This document shows, piece after piece, positions 29,609 to 41,329 of a stretch of 64,000 bases of DNA. The stretch covers positions 113,270,568 to 113,334,567 of the forward strand of contig CM077153.1 of NCBI GenBank assembly GCA_039583875.1. The letters run 5' to 3'. The position numbers and the translations under genes were made by a program. The notes below the pieces were generated by a model that searched no databases, was not told the DNA's origin, and saw only the letters and a list, made by a program, of their open reading frames with translations. This stretch comes from Platanthera guangdongensis. Its lineage: Eukaryota > Streptophyta > Magnoliopsida > Asparagales > Orchidaceae. Position 1 is the first letter of the stretch. The number at the start of each line of letters is the position of its first letter.

Positions 29609-30941
29609 AGTAGATTGCTGCATTCATGTATCTGCTCCTGGTTTGAACTCCTTGTCTTGGATCTCCAATAATCAGCTCTACTGGATGATCTCTAAGATGC
29701 CTGTGGGCTGGAGGCATCCTAGCTTCAGGTTGAACCTCTTCAGCATCTGCATCATGCTGTATACCTTGGATTTCTTCAGCTATTGGCACATGTAGTTCTC
29801 CCCCTGGACAACAGCTACTCTCCTCAACTTGTTGTCTTGCAGCTGGTACTTCTTCTATAGTAAGCTTGTCCAATTTCTTTGTCAAACCTGTGGGGCTGCA
29901 TACATTGCTAGACAACTCATTGTTAATTAGTTTTGTCTCATCAAAAACTACATGCACTGATTCTTCTACAACTTGTGTAGTCAAGTTGTAGACTCTATAA
30001 GCCTTACTATTATTGCTGTACCCAACAAATATTCCCTCTTGGGACTTGGCAACAAACTTTGTTAAGTAAGACTTCCCATTGTTAAGTATGAAGCATTTAC
30101 AACCAAAGATCCTAAAATAGGATAGATTTGGTTTCCTGCCTTTCACTACTTCATAGGGGGTCTTGTTTAGCCTTTTAGTGATGGTAGCCCTATTTATCAC
30201 ATGACATGCAGTGTTAACTGCTTCAGCCCAGAAATACTCTGGCTGTGATGTATCACTAAGTAGGGTTCTACCAGCCTCTATCAAGGTCCTATTCTTCCTT
30301 TCAGCAATGCCATTTTGCTGAGGTGTTCTAGGTGAAGAAAATTCTTGAAATATCTCAAAGTATTCACATAGTTTTGTCATGCTTTCAGACTGAAACTCAG
30401 TACCATGGTCACTTCTAATTTTGACCACAGTACTATTTAGTTCATTCTGAATTTGCTTGACAAAGCTGTAGAAGACACTAGGTGTTTCAGATTTCTGCCT
30501 TAAGAAGAACACCCAGGAAAACCTTGAGTAGTCATCAACAACTACAAAGGTATAGACCTTCCTACCTAAGCTGTGAACTGGCATTGGACCAAAGAGATCC
30601 ATATGCAAGAGGTATAAACACCTCACAACATCTTTGTTATCTATGCTCCTAAAAGTGGATTTAGTCTGCTTGCCCTTTTGACAAGCTGAGCAAATGTCAT
30701 CTTTAACACACTTAACTTGAGGACCATTCCTCACTAACTCTTTGCTAAAGAGTTTGCTAATAGTCTTGTAGTTAAGATGAGCTAGCCTCTTGTGCCACTT
30801 GACACAATGAGAGACTGTCTCATCAGCTACAAGACAAACAGGAGAACCATTGTTCTCAATCATAATGTCTAGACAGTAGACATTCCTCTTTCTATATCCT
30901 GTCAAAATGATCTCTTGATCACTGACCTCTTGATATGACAA
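29609..30941 (-). pseudogene. pol: Copia-A integrase
   Basis: HHCC zinc finger (WHKRLAHLN ... CSACQKGKQ), then the DDE core: LHMDLFGP, RSDHGTEF and PQQNGIAERKN give the three acidic residues. A copia GKGY-like C-terminal part follows (KTPYEVVKGRKPNLSYFRIF, VGYSNNSKAYRVYN). Inserts the DNA copy into the genome. Frameshifted relative to the protease near 30930. Confidence 0.9.
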
Positions 30942-31231
30942 CCATTTTTAACAAATGAGATGTCATACCCTACATCACTTAACTGACTTATACTTATAAG
31001 GTTGTGTTTCAACCCTTTAACATAAGCCACTTGAGTAATGGTAACAAAGTTTGAAGAAATGTTACCAAACCTTTTGATGATTCCTTTTTCAGAACCACCA
31101 AAGGTCACTTTAGGACCATTTTTGATTGGAATATAGTCCTTCAGTAGTCCCCTAGTTCCAGTCATATGTCTGGAACATCCACTGTCCAAGTACCATGTAG
31201 GGGTATGGCCACTTGGACTCACCTGCAAAAC
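30902..31231 (-). pseudogene. pol: Copia-A protease
   Basis: Aspartic protease with the active site WYLDSGCSRHMTG and the second-half LKHNLISISQL. It continues in the gag frame but is separated from gag by a single in-frame UAA (31235). A frameshift precedes INT. Cleaves the Gag-Pol precursor. Confidence 0.85.
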
Positions 31232-31234
31232 AGA

Positions 31235-33264
31235 TTAATGGACCTTAGAACCCAAAGCAATCTTGGGTCCTTGGTACTTGTTAGTCTGTAACTTGACAAA
31301 GCTACCTACTGGCTTTCCACCAGGTAGCTTGCTACTTACTTTGGTACTGGAATTGTACCAGCAGTCCATTGCAAAATGGCCAATCTTGCCACAGCACCAG
31401 CATTCAAACTTGTTGTACCTTTGCTTAGGTACAACCTTTGCAGTCTTGACTATAGCAGGCTTGTTGAATGTTGGGGCTTTGCCCTTGGACTGCTTAGTCC
31501 CTGCAGGTCTAACAAAACCCAGTCCAGCCTTGCCTTTTTGATGAACAAATTCATCAATTAAAGGTAGTACTGATTTAGATTTTGAAAACCTAGCAGCAAG
31601 ATCTCTCTCTTTCTGAAGATTGATTTCCAGTTTCTTAATTTGATCATTCTTATAAGTGATAGTTCCCATCTGAATCACAGTAATGTGTTTCAGCCTGGCT
31701 ACCTCATTCAGTTTTTGATCAAATTCCTTCTCAAAGTCTGTTGCAACAGCCTTGAGATCAGCAATCTCCTTTGCCTGACTTTTAGCTAGGGTCTTGCTTT
31801 TCTTATAGGCTTGCAACAGTACCTTATATTCATCTATAAGCTGATGAATATCTTCCTCAGACTCAGATATATTCTCATCACTTGATGAAGAAGAATCTGA
31901 TTCTGAACTAGAACAAGAAACTGAATTTAAACTTGAACTTTGTACCTGACTGGGTCCTGGCTGCTCCAGGATTTTGATACTCTCAGTCAATGCCATCAGT
32001 CCTTGGCACTGGCAGTCTTCTTGTTCATAAATTGACTCCAAGATCTGCATAAATTCTTCTTCTTCTTCTTCAGCAAATGCCCTATGTAGGCTTCAGCATC
32101 AGTATCAGTGTCTGAAGAAGAAATATCTGAAAAAGTCTTCTCATTCTTGGCAACAAAAGACTTCTCTTTCTTCCCTTTGAAGTGAGTCTTTTTCCTGTCA
32201 CTGGATTCTTTTCTTTTCTCAGGACAATCTGCAATAACATGACCCTGTCTATTGCAGCTGTAGCACACAATCTTTGATCCAGTTGCCTTACTTGTCTTTG
32301 TCTTTTTCCTGTCCTTCTTTGAAGGCTTTTTCTCCTGATACAAGACTTCTTTTCCCTTGTAAGTAGATGGTCTGGACCTCCACTGTTTCTTCTTCAGGAA
32401 TTTCTGAAAGTGTGTAGTGAAGGCAGCAAAGTCTTCATCACTTTCACTGCTTGTAGACTTTGTACTGACAGACTCTTCTGACTCAGATTCAACTACCTCT
32501 GGAGGTGGAGTTGATGACTTAGTCCTGCATTTTCTGGGAACTTCTGTCTTGAAAGCAACAGTCCTTTTCTTGTGCTCAGTCCTAGTAGATTTCTCCTCCT
32601 CTTTCCTCACTGTCAGCTGCATCTCATATGACAATAACTTGCCAAAGAGTGTAGGAGGAGGAATTTCTCCCAACTTTGCCATTTCTCTTATGGCACAGAT
32701 CTTGGTGTCCCAATCTTTGGTTAGGGACCTTAGGAATTTGTCATTCAGTTCATAGTTGCTGAACTCTCTTCCATAAGACATGAGTTCATTAACTATTCTA
32801 TAGAACTTCTTGTAGCATTCAGTGATGCTATCTCCCTTTCCTTGCCTAAAGCTCTCATACTCTTGATTAAGCAAGGACTTCCTATCTTGCCTAACTTCTT
32901 CAGATCCTTCCATATACACTATAAGAGTGTCCCACATCTCTTTTGCTGTCTTACAGTGAATTAAGTTCTGAAAAGTGGCATCATCAATGACACTCACTAT
33001 TATGTTTTGTGCCCTCTTGTCCATGGTGGCTAGGACAATTTCATCTTTAGTCATCTCAGAGAAATCCTTTGGAGTCCTCTGATTTGCATCCAATACTGAA
33101 ATCTTCATTGGCACATAAGGCCCTTCCTTTACTGTGATGTATATTCTAGGGTCAGAGGCTTCCATAAATAGCCTTACCCTCTCTTTCCAGATTCCAAAGA
33201 TCTCCTTCCTGCATATGGGTAACTTCATGGAACCCAACTCTTTGTGATTCTCATAAGAACCCAT
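31235..33264 (-). pseudogene. gag: Copia-A gag
   Basis: Starts MGSYENHKELG at 33264. UBN2/Retrotran_gag-type region (FGIWKERVRLFMEASD, AKEMWDTLIVYMEGSEEV, SLLNQEYESFRQG), a basic linker, and two CCHC knuckles: CYSCNRQGHVIADC and CWCCGKIGHFAMDC. A frameshift in the Lys/Glu run near 32060-32090 splits it into 33264-31996 and 32050-31235. The second half has a coiled-coil-like region. The particle protein binds genomic RNA through the knuckles. Confidence 0.88.
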
Positions 33265-33358
33265 GTTTCTTGAAGTTCTTGAATCTATTTTTTGACTTAG
33301 ACTGTTTCTGCCAAACAGGATCTCCTTAGACTGTTAGTCCTTGTTTTGAGGAACCTCC

Positions 33359-33369
33359 CTCTGATACCA
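33359..33369 (-). other. Primer-binding site of Copia-A (tRNA-iMet)
   Basis: TGGTATCAGAG on the minus strand, complementary to the 3' end of plant initiator tRNA-Met, two bases after the LTR end. Confidence 0.93.
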
Positions 33370-33371
33370 CT

Positions 33372-35448
33372 TGAAAGATATGGTACCTAAACACCTAGAG
33401 GGGGGGGGGGTGAATAGGTGACCTAATGCTTTTCTAACTTTGTTGGCAGCCAAACAGTTATATCACAGATTTCTAACTAGTTTATTACAGCAATCAGCAA
33501 TAATCAAACAAACACAGATCATCCACAGCACAAACACAGCACAGCACACAGTGTTTTATAGTGGTTCCCCAAGTTATGGGTACATCCACTTTTCCCCTTC
33601 GCCTATCTAGCAGTGTACTAGATTCGGCCTAACTTCTCCACTGTCTCAGAACCCAAATTGGTTCCTACCTCAGGCCCAAAGCCTTACACTCAGCTCTATC
33701 CCAAAGCCTACACTCAGCCAATCAAGGCCTACACTCAGCCAACCAAGGCCTACACTCAGAGATCTATATCTCCTACACTCAGGCTAACAAGCCCTACCCT
33801 CAGCCTTTATAAATATAGGCTTACAATCACTCAGATCCAATGGATCCTACAAGTTACAAATGTAATACAGATAATGACTCTACAACTCAGAATTACAGGA
33901 GGGGAGTTGAGAGATTCTTGATGAGTTCTTGGAAGAACTCAGCTGGATTCACCCTGACTTAGCTTTCTTCAAAGCTTCTTGAGTAGAACTGAATAAGGCT
34001 GAATCCTCTGCAGTTGTTCCTTGACCTCTGCCACTTAAGATTCAGAATTGATTCTGAATCCTTCTTCTCAGCCTAGTTCCTGAGGCTGATTTCTTGGAAG
34101 GAGCCCTCTCTCTCCAACTTCTTAGATCTGCTGTTGGAAAGCAAGATCTTCTTGTGTTTTTACTCTGTGTATCACTTTACAGATTACTTGAATAATCTGA
34201 TCAATTACTTTAATTATTCTCACCACTGTTTCTGTAAACTGTAGGTGCCTATTTATAGGCTTTCTTCATGATAACCGGCTGATCCGGTTCATAACTGACT
34301 TCTGACATCTCTGACAGTTGCTGTAGACCGGCTGGATCGGCAGCTGTCATGTCAACCAGTCACTTCTTGAAAATCTCTTAACTGTTTATAAGTGTCGAGA
34401 CTTTCTGTCTTTAAGTGTCGACACTTATAGACCAAGTGTCGACGCATGCTTTGTAAGTGTCGACACAAGTCTACAAGGTGTCGACACAATTCCTTGTATG
34501 TCTCGACACAGATTCTTCTGCATGTGTCGACACTAAAATTGAGTGTCGACACAAATACTTGTTCTTTTAGCTTTTGCTGAATTCTTCTATGTGTCGACAC
34601 AACTTTTTGTGTTGAATCTGTCAAGTGTCGACACTTCTTCTTGGTGTCGACACATAGTCTTCTATCTTGAATCTTGCTGAGTGTCGACACAGCTCCTTGT
34701 GTCGACACACCTTCTTGTTGTTGAGACTTCAACTGAGTGTCGACACATTCCTTTAGTGTCGACACTTGTACTTAGAATAATTTGCTGCTCTTTCTGTTCT
34801 TTGCTAAGTGTCGACACAGCTCCTTGTGTCGACACTTTCTTCAAGTGTTGAGTCTTTAGCTAAGTGTCGACATATTGTGCTGGGTGTCGACACTTACTTC
34901 AAGTGTTGACTCTTCTGATAGTGTGTCGACACATTGTGCTGAGTGTCGACACATTCTTCAAATGCTGACTCTTCAGCATAGTGTCGACACATTGTGTTGA
35001 GTGTCGATACATGTACTTAGACTCTGCAGACTTTTGCTGAGTGTCGACACTTACTTCAAGTGTCGACACTTTCTGGTGTAGACACTGCTTCACTGGGTGT
35101 CGACACAGCTCCTTGTGTCGACACTTTCTGTCTGCACTTTTCTTCACTGAGTGTCGACACAGCTCCAAGTGTCGACACTTTCTGTCTGGTGTCGACTCTG
35201 CATCCCAGGTGTCGACACAATGACTCCAAGTGTCGACACTGCTTGTCTGGGTGTCGACACAGGCTTTCTTAAGTGTCGACACTTTCTCTCTGGGTGTCGA
35301 CACATACACTTAGAAACTTTTTGCTTCAGTCCAGTGATTTCTTAACCTGCACAAGTAACTCAAACATACATCAAATACATTATGATGTATATCATTGAGA
35401 TGGGTGAGGCTTCTTCAAATCAGGTACATTTGACCAATGTACCCAACA
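33372..35448 (-). repeat. Copia-A 5' LTR
   Basis: 2077 bp, TGTTGGGTAC start at 35448, TCTTTCA end at 33372. TATA box 34257-34250; palindrome array 34390-35311. Differs from the 3' LTR by scattered substitutions, a longer G-run near 33400, and loss of one palindrome unit near 34590. Confidence 0.92.
34390..35311. repeat. GTGTCGACAC palindrome array (Copia-A 5' LTR U3)
   Basis: Same array as 14672-15589, entirely upstream of the TATA box at 34257-34250, with about 130 bp between the last palindrome and the TATA box. Confidence 0.9.
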
Positions 35449-37842
35449 AGTTTCTTAAGAGTGATGCCTTTGCTGACTGCTTCCAAAAGATCTCCCTTGA
35501 TGTCTCAGATAAGTTTGCATGGGGGCAGATCTCTGAGAGCTAAATCCAGTGGCACCAGCTGCTGGAGGAGGTGGAGGCGGTGGATCTCTTTTATATCTCT
35601 GAACTTGTGGATGAGAGTATTTTCTACTTCTTTTCTTCTCCTTTTGCTGATTTTTAGACAACCACATCCATGCTGGCATTCCTTTGTAAGGAGTAATATT
35701 TTGGAGGATATAGAATGGGGTGTCATTCTTTGGGTTTGGCTTAGCAGCAGGAGGAGGAGGGGCTTTCCTTTTCTTTGACAACATTTTCTTCTTCTTAGCA
35801 GTGTCTTCATATGAATATTCTTCATCATCATTATCTGAATCACTGGCAGAACCCTGAGGGTTATCATATAGAGCATCCAATACTTTCAAGGCTTTATCAT
35901 AAGTAGCAGTCTTTTCTATAGCAGGAGCAGAGATTTCAGAGGCTGGAGTTTCAGCAGGAGTTGAAGAAGAGACTATACAAGAATCAGAAGTAACTGGAAC
36001 AGAGCTTTCAGCTGCTGCCTTATTTTCTTCTTCAATGTCAACTAAGATCAACTCATCTAGATTTGGCATAGGGGAGTCAACCATCACAAAGATTGGTGCT
36101 GAGATAGCTTCTGGAGGGGATGGAAGGACTGCAGAGGTTGGTGCAGAAACTGGAATTACAAAGCTGTCACATAGTTGCTTAGCAACTGCTTGACTGATAG
36201 GAGGAGTATAAGGAACAATAGCCAACTGTGGCTTAGTAAAATCTTCTAGAAGATACTGCATAAGTACAGTGTCAAAGGTTTTCAACAATTCTTCTAAGTT
36301 AACTGTGGGATTTAGAATAAAATCACCAACAGTTGTGAATCCTTCAGAATCTGACTCAAAATCCATGTCAGTATCAATGAAATCGATTAAATCATTGTCT
36401 ATACAATCTGTATATGCTGCTGTGGGGACTGGAGTATATGCTGGTGCTGGTGCTAGAACTGAAGTGTCTGAAGCTGTTGCTGCTGCTTCATCATCAGGCA
36501 TCTCCCCCTGGCTGGTTTCAGTAGGAACTGAGGTCAGACCCCTGACTGAGGAGGGGGCAGCAGTGAGGGAATATATTTGAGCAGATAAAGAGGTAATTGT
36601 AGTAGCAATAGGTGTAATGGTGTTTGCTATAAGGGATTTCAGAAGGGGGGTGATGATGGTGATGATAGATGATATGGTAGTGGGGTCCAATGAGACAGTT
36701 GTAGATGGTGTTGCAGTTGGTGTGGAAGGGGTGGCAACTATTGAGGGAACAAAGGGTGGAACAGCAGTTATGTGTAGGTTAGATGTTGATGGGGATGGAG
36801 GGGTGGCATCTTGCATCATGGTATCTGATGGTAGGATGTAAGATGGTATGGAAGAGAGATGTGGAAGAAGTGGAGACTGTGGTGGTGTAGAAAGGTATGT
36901 GTCATGAGGGGATTCAGGAGGTGTGGGTGGTTGATTTTCATGAAGGGAGGAAGATGGAATGTCAGTGATGTGGATTGGTAAAGAGGGGGTGACTGGGGTT
37001 TTTGTTGTTGGTGAAAGGGGGGCTGGAAGAGAAGATGTGGAAGGAATGTTCTCTTCAGCAGGGTGGGGAGTGGCTTTGATTGCCCTTGTGCCTTCAGAAG
37101 CTTTGATGGAAGAGGTGGAAGCCTGAGAGGGCTTAGTGATGGTCCACTCCCATCTGCCAAATAAGGCACATGTTAGCCTTTTACTGGCATTTATGAATAT
37201 GGTCTGGGAGAACAGGGATTCAGCAGACTTTTCCTATAGGAAGATTCCTAGAACTCTTCCAAAACATACTTCCTTCTTAGAGTTCTTCTTCTTTATCAAA
37301 TCAAATAGAAGTTGGGCCCAGTTGATTGGCTTCTTGTTGATGATTGCACACATCACTAGAAAATGGTGTTTGGTGATATAGTCGTGTGCAGTGTGTTTTC
37401 CAAGTAACACTTTGCCAACCAAGTCTGCTAGAAACTTATAGGGCGCAGACAAGTGTTTCTTCAATAGTTTGTTAGGGTTTTCTCCAGTATAATCCATGAG
37501 GCTTGGCATCATATCTGATTCCTCTGCTTCAATCTCGAGGTCCTCTTCTCCTTTTCTTAATCCAAAGATTTCAGTTAAGATAGCGGGGGTTAAAGAGATG
37601 GAGTTACCCGCGATGGTGCCCGTCATGATGTTCTCTTCGGTGGACGACAGTGTATATACCCATTCCCTAATTTCCATGCTGTGTAGTTTGATCCTTCTCG
37701 TCATCAGGGTCTTCAGTTCCTATTCTTCAAGAAGTTCCAGGATGTACAAAAAAATTGGATCGGAGTGCTGAAATGAATCGAAATCCACGTCAAAGCCTGT
37801 ATCGAACTTCATTCCTGTGAGATTGATTGCCAGAGCCGCCAT
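35449..37842 (-). pseudogene. Copia-B 3' extra ORF, N-terminal and middle part
   Basis: ATG at 37842 (MAALAINLTGMKFDTGFDVD). The N-terminal globular part contains ILTEIFGLRKGEEDLEIE, KFLADLVGKVLLGKHTAHD and HHFLVMCAIINKKPINW, parallel to the Copia-A ORF and resembling the 'putative plant transposon protein' domain (inference). Then a long Pro/Ser/Thr-rich, acidic, low-complexity region, and a basic patch near 35800 (KKKKMLSKKRK). All interruptions are in-frame stops without frameshift: TAG 37720-37722, TAG 37234-37236, TAA 35455-35457; each would be a Gln codon with T changed to C. It continues at 13628. Confidence 0.6.
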
Positions 37843-37974
37843 TGAAATCACCTGCAAGAAAGACAGAGAAACGACGATCAAGTGCAAGGGAACAGAAAGC
37901 GCGGGATGGAGGTCGAAGAAAACCTAGATATAAGGTTTTCCATAATATGAATCGACAAACTACGTTCCACGAAA

Positions 37975-38230
37975 ATAAAATTAATTCTTCGAACTGAGGT
38001 CGATGAAATGAGTTAATAATAAATAATTCGTCGATCTCATTCAGAAGACTTGAAGACACTTCATCGAACTCCGTTCGACGAATTTCTTCTGAAGCAAGTT
38101 CGTCAAGCTCCGGTCGACGAAATTTGTTTCACTCACAGAGAGTTCGTCGAACTCCGTTCGACGAACCTCTCTCAAACCTTCACCGGTTCGTAGAACTCTG
38201 TTCGATGAACTTTGGAAAATTCGTCGAATG
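37975..38230. repeat. TTCGTCGA/TCGACGAA palindrome array upstream of the Copia-B 3' ORF
   Basis: Several near-perfect inverted repeats with arms TTCGTCGAAC and GTTCGACGAA separated by 3 bases (for example at 38082-38094 and 38143-38166). They lie between the end of pol (38241) and the 3' ORF ATG (37842), the same place as the Copia-A array. The same motif occurs inside gag at 55760-56000. 37843-37974 has no gene. Confidence 0.85.
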
Positions 38231-38240
38231 TAGACAGAAT

Positions 38241-38955
38241 TTAAGTTAAGTCTTCTTCATTGATCATTCCCAGCTGATTTAGAAAGAAAGCATGATTTTT
38301 CTCATACAGAGGTTTGGTGAATATATCAGCTTATTGTAAATCAGTGTAGATATAGACAAGCTTAATCTTATTTTTGTCTACACACTCCCTAATGAAGTGA
38401 TGTCTTATGTCAATTTGCTTTGTCCTACTATGGTGAACTGGATTTTGTGCTATGGCGATAACACTAGTATTATCACAGAATAGTGTTGAATTATTTAAGT
38501 TGAACCCATAATCAAAAAGTTGATTTTGTATCCACAACATCTGTGAACAGCAGCTGCCTACTGCAATGTATTATGCTTCAGCAGTTGATGTTGACACTGA
38601 TGTTTGCTTTTTACAGAACCATGATACCAACCTCATACCCAGGAACTGGCAGGTTCCTGAAGTACTTAATCTATCAACCCTGCATCCAGCAAAATCAGCA
38701 TCAGAGTATCCAGTTAACTCAAATTCTGATTCAGCAGGATACCATAGGCCTACATCAGGACAACTCTTTATATATCTTAAAATCATTTTTAAGAAAATTA
38801 GATGAGATTCTTTAGGGTTCACTTGAAACTTAGCACAAAGGCATGTAGCAAACATAATATCTGGCCTACTCGATGTGAGGTATAATAGGGACCCAACAAT
38901 GCCCCTATAAAGTTTCTGATCTACAGGTTTTCCTGGTATATCAGAGTCCACAACA
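38241..38955 (-). pseudogene. pol: Copia-B RT C-terminus and RNase H
   Basis: In-frame continuation of the RT at 53095 ([17 protein letters not shown]). Contains [37 protein letters not shown] and WIQNQLFDYG, and ends LGMINEEDLT at 38241. Stops at 38571 (GAA expected) and 38331 interrupt RNase H. Confidence 0.85.
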
Positions 38956-38960
38956 GCATT
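38956..38960. repeat. Target-site duplication of Gypsy-E (left)
   Basis: GCATT, repeated at 53090-53094. Removal restores the Copia-B RT frame. Confidence 0.92.
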
Positions 38961-41231
38961 TGTCACAACCCGCATTTTCTCCAAAAATTTAGAAGTATCA
39001 GAGTAGGAGAAAACACGCGTTGTGATGCCACGCCGGGCAGGGGATAACTGTCGATGCTCAGGCAACCACCAACTACTAAGACTATAAATGAAACACAAGC
39101 TTAAATGATTGAAAAAACAATTGTATTTTAGAGGCCTTATCCCTCGGCTCGGTGGATCAGCTAGTCCACAAATAAAAACTATACTTATATGCAGTGGAAA
39201 TTATTAGTTACATTGGACATCCTAAAAGAGAGCATAAGTGTTCCCAGGGGACAACTTATACTATGCATACCCTACATTTATGTTATACCATATATACGAA
39301 AATAATCTTTTACGTCGTTTGGAAAGTAGTGTTGAGTTTTATAAAGCATGCTGATTATGAGGTATACGAATAATAGTGCTTTTAGATTTTTAAAAGTAAC
39401 TAGCAAGCTAGCATAAATCTTCCCAAGAGCAAGTTGAATAAACTCCAAAACAGGAAATCTAGCAGTATAAGCAAAGTACAAAGCATCTAAAAGAGAAACC
39501 ACCAGCCAACAACTGATACGAACCCACTGGTGAGTAGGCATATCTGTACTACAAGTCTAAAGAAACTACCTCCCAGGAGTGAGGAAGAGAAAAAACTCAG
39601 CAGCAGCTATAGCACTAGCAAGCTTCAGAAGAAACCTAGCCGCACAGTCGGCTATAAACCTGAACCTGAGGCATTCAAAGAAAAGAACACTTCAGCAAAG
39701 ATATTTATCAATAGGAAAATGAGACAATAGAATAAAGAAGAAGTAAAACAGGTAAGGACAAAGTAAACAGGAAAAGGAAAATACTCGCCAAAAGTGAAAA
39801 AAAAGGGGTGCACCAAGTGTACGGATGAAGTCAAGCTTCACAAATCTCTGCAAGATAGATTAGCAAAATAAAATAAATCCTCACATAGAGTTAGAGTGGA
39901 AAGAATCGCCTAGTACTGGAGATGGACAAAATCAGCAACAAGGGCCTAGACTGGTGGCAGCGGTCCAACCAAGTCTATCAGGCCTAAATATCTCCAGGGT
40001 GCTGTGGTGGTGGTATCAGTCCAACTCAACCAAACAGCCCATATTGTCTTAGTAAGACAAGAAGTAAAACAAGGGTGGCGGCATCGGTCCGACCCACCTC
40101 AAAATCACATCCTACTCCAGCAGTAAGTGACTCGGGAAAACCCTTACTAGTGGTTCCATGAACCACCAAGAAGTCAACACAACCCTATTCCAACTAGAGC
40201 AACCCACCTAAGAACATTATATACATACCAACGGACTAAACATCGAGTTTGTCCAAGCAAGTACTTTGACTCAAATAAATTGAAAGCGATACGACACTAA
40301 ATTTATGCAAGAAGCTTGATACTAAACGCTTATCAACAGTGTAATATTAAATATAACCAAGTAGTTTTGTCTCCAACTAAACCTAAACGATTAGCTTGGT
40401 ACAAAACCCGAATAATTAACTTGCTACAACCATGAACATTTAGCTAGATTCAACCCCTAAACATTCAACTTGGGTGGTTTGATACCGATCCGATTTTAGA
40501 ACAACCATGGGGCAACTATTATAAAACTCTTGAACTAATTAAAACAAAACCACATCAATGGTTTACACCCCAAGAAAACCGCAAACAACTAAATACCTCA
40601 TGAATGAACAAAGCTTGCAATAAAGGAACTCGAATTATATCCTATCGGGGCAAGATCCCTAGTAAAAGAAAAAAAAGAAAACCATAAAACCTCATACCCA
40701 AAGGATGAAATCAGCCAACATAGAAAGGGGATGTATGAGAGGCTTTGCACCGATTTTTATATGTATAAACAAGTAAAAATACAATACAAAGGACTTCTCA
40801 TGAATCAAGCAACCAAACTAAGCATGGAAAAATTACTTTGGCAAGGGGATACTTGCCTTGGATTTTGAAGAAATTCGGCCAACAGCACTCCTCCCAACAG
40901 GACAAGATCGCAGCAACAACCTAAGAAAATCTGGACAAGAAAATCTGGGCGATCAAAGCAAGGAAAGAACAAGAACCCTTTACACCCGATCGGAAAAAGG
41001 AGATGGTGAAATCCTAAAATATTTACCTCGAAACGAAGATCTTTGCTAGAGGAGCTCAGATCAGGCCTCGAACGAAGATTCCGGGCTGAACTGGGCGGTG
41101 AACAGGCGGTCGGAGCAGCGCCGGGGCTTCCGCCTCTATTCTTCCGCACGATGGAACGGCTCGGGTTTCTTTGTTTTTGCTGGATGGTCGGCCGAATTGG
41201 GGGGGGGGGGGGGGGAAGAAACATAAATAAA

Positions 41232-41329
<98 letters not shown>

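Larger units (their letters stand above)
13634..35448 (-). mobile_element. Copia-A: Ty1/copia element with long LTRs and an extra 3' ORF
   Basis: Minus-strand order: 5' LTR (33372-35448), tRNA-iMet primer site, gag, PR-INT-RT-RNase H, palindrome array with TATA box, extra ORF, polypurine tract, 3' LTR (13634-15725). About 13.1 kb after removing Tat-2 (18179-26923 plus TSD). The copia order (INT before RT), long LTRs and a 3' ORF resemble the SIRE/Maximus group (inference). Frameshifts and stops in gag, pol and the 3' ORF make this copy inactive. The exact TSD AGTTT proves a single insertion into Copia-B. Confidence 0.9.
35449..38960 (-). mobile_element. Copia-B, middle piece
   Basis: Holds the end of RT, RNase H, a palindrome-rich spacer and most of the 3' ORF. 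It is bounded by Copia-A (TSD AGTTT at 35449-35453) and Gypsy-E (TSD GCATT at 38956-38960). Confidence 0.85.
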
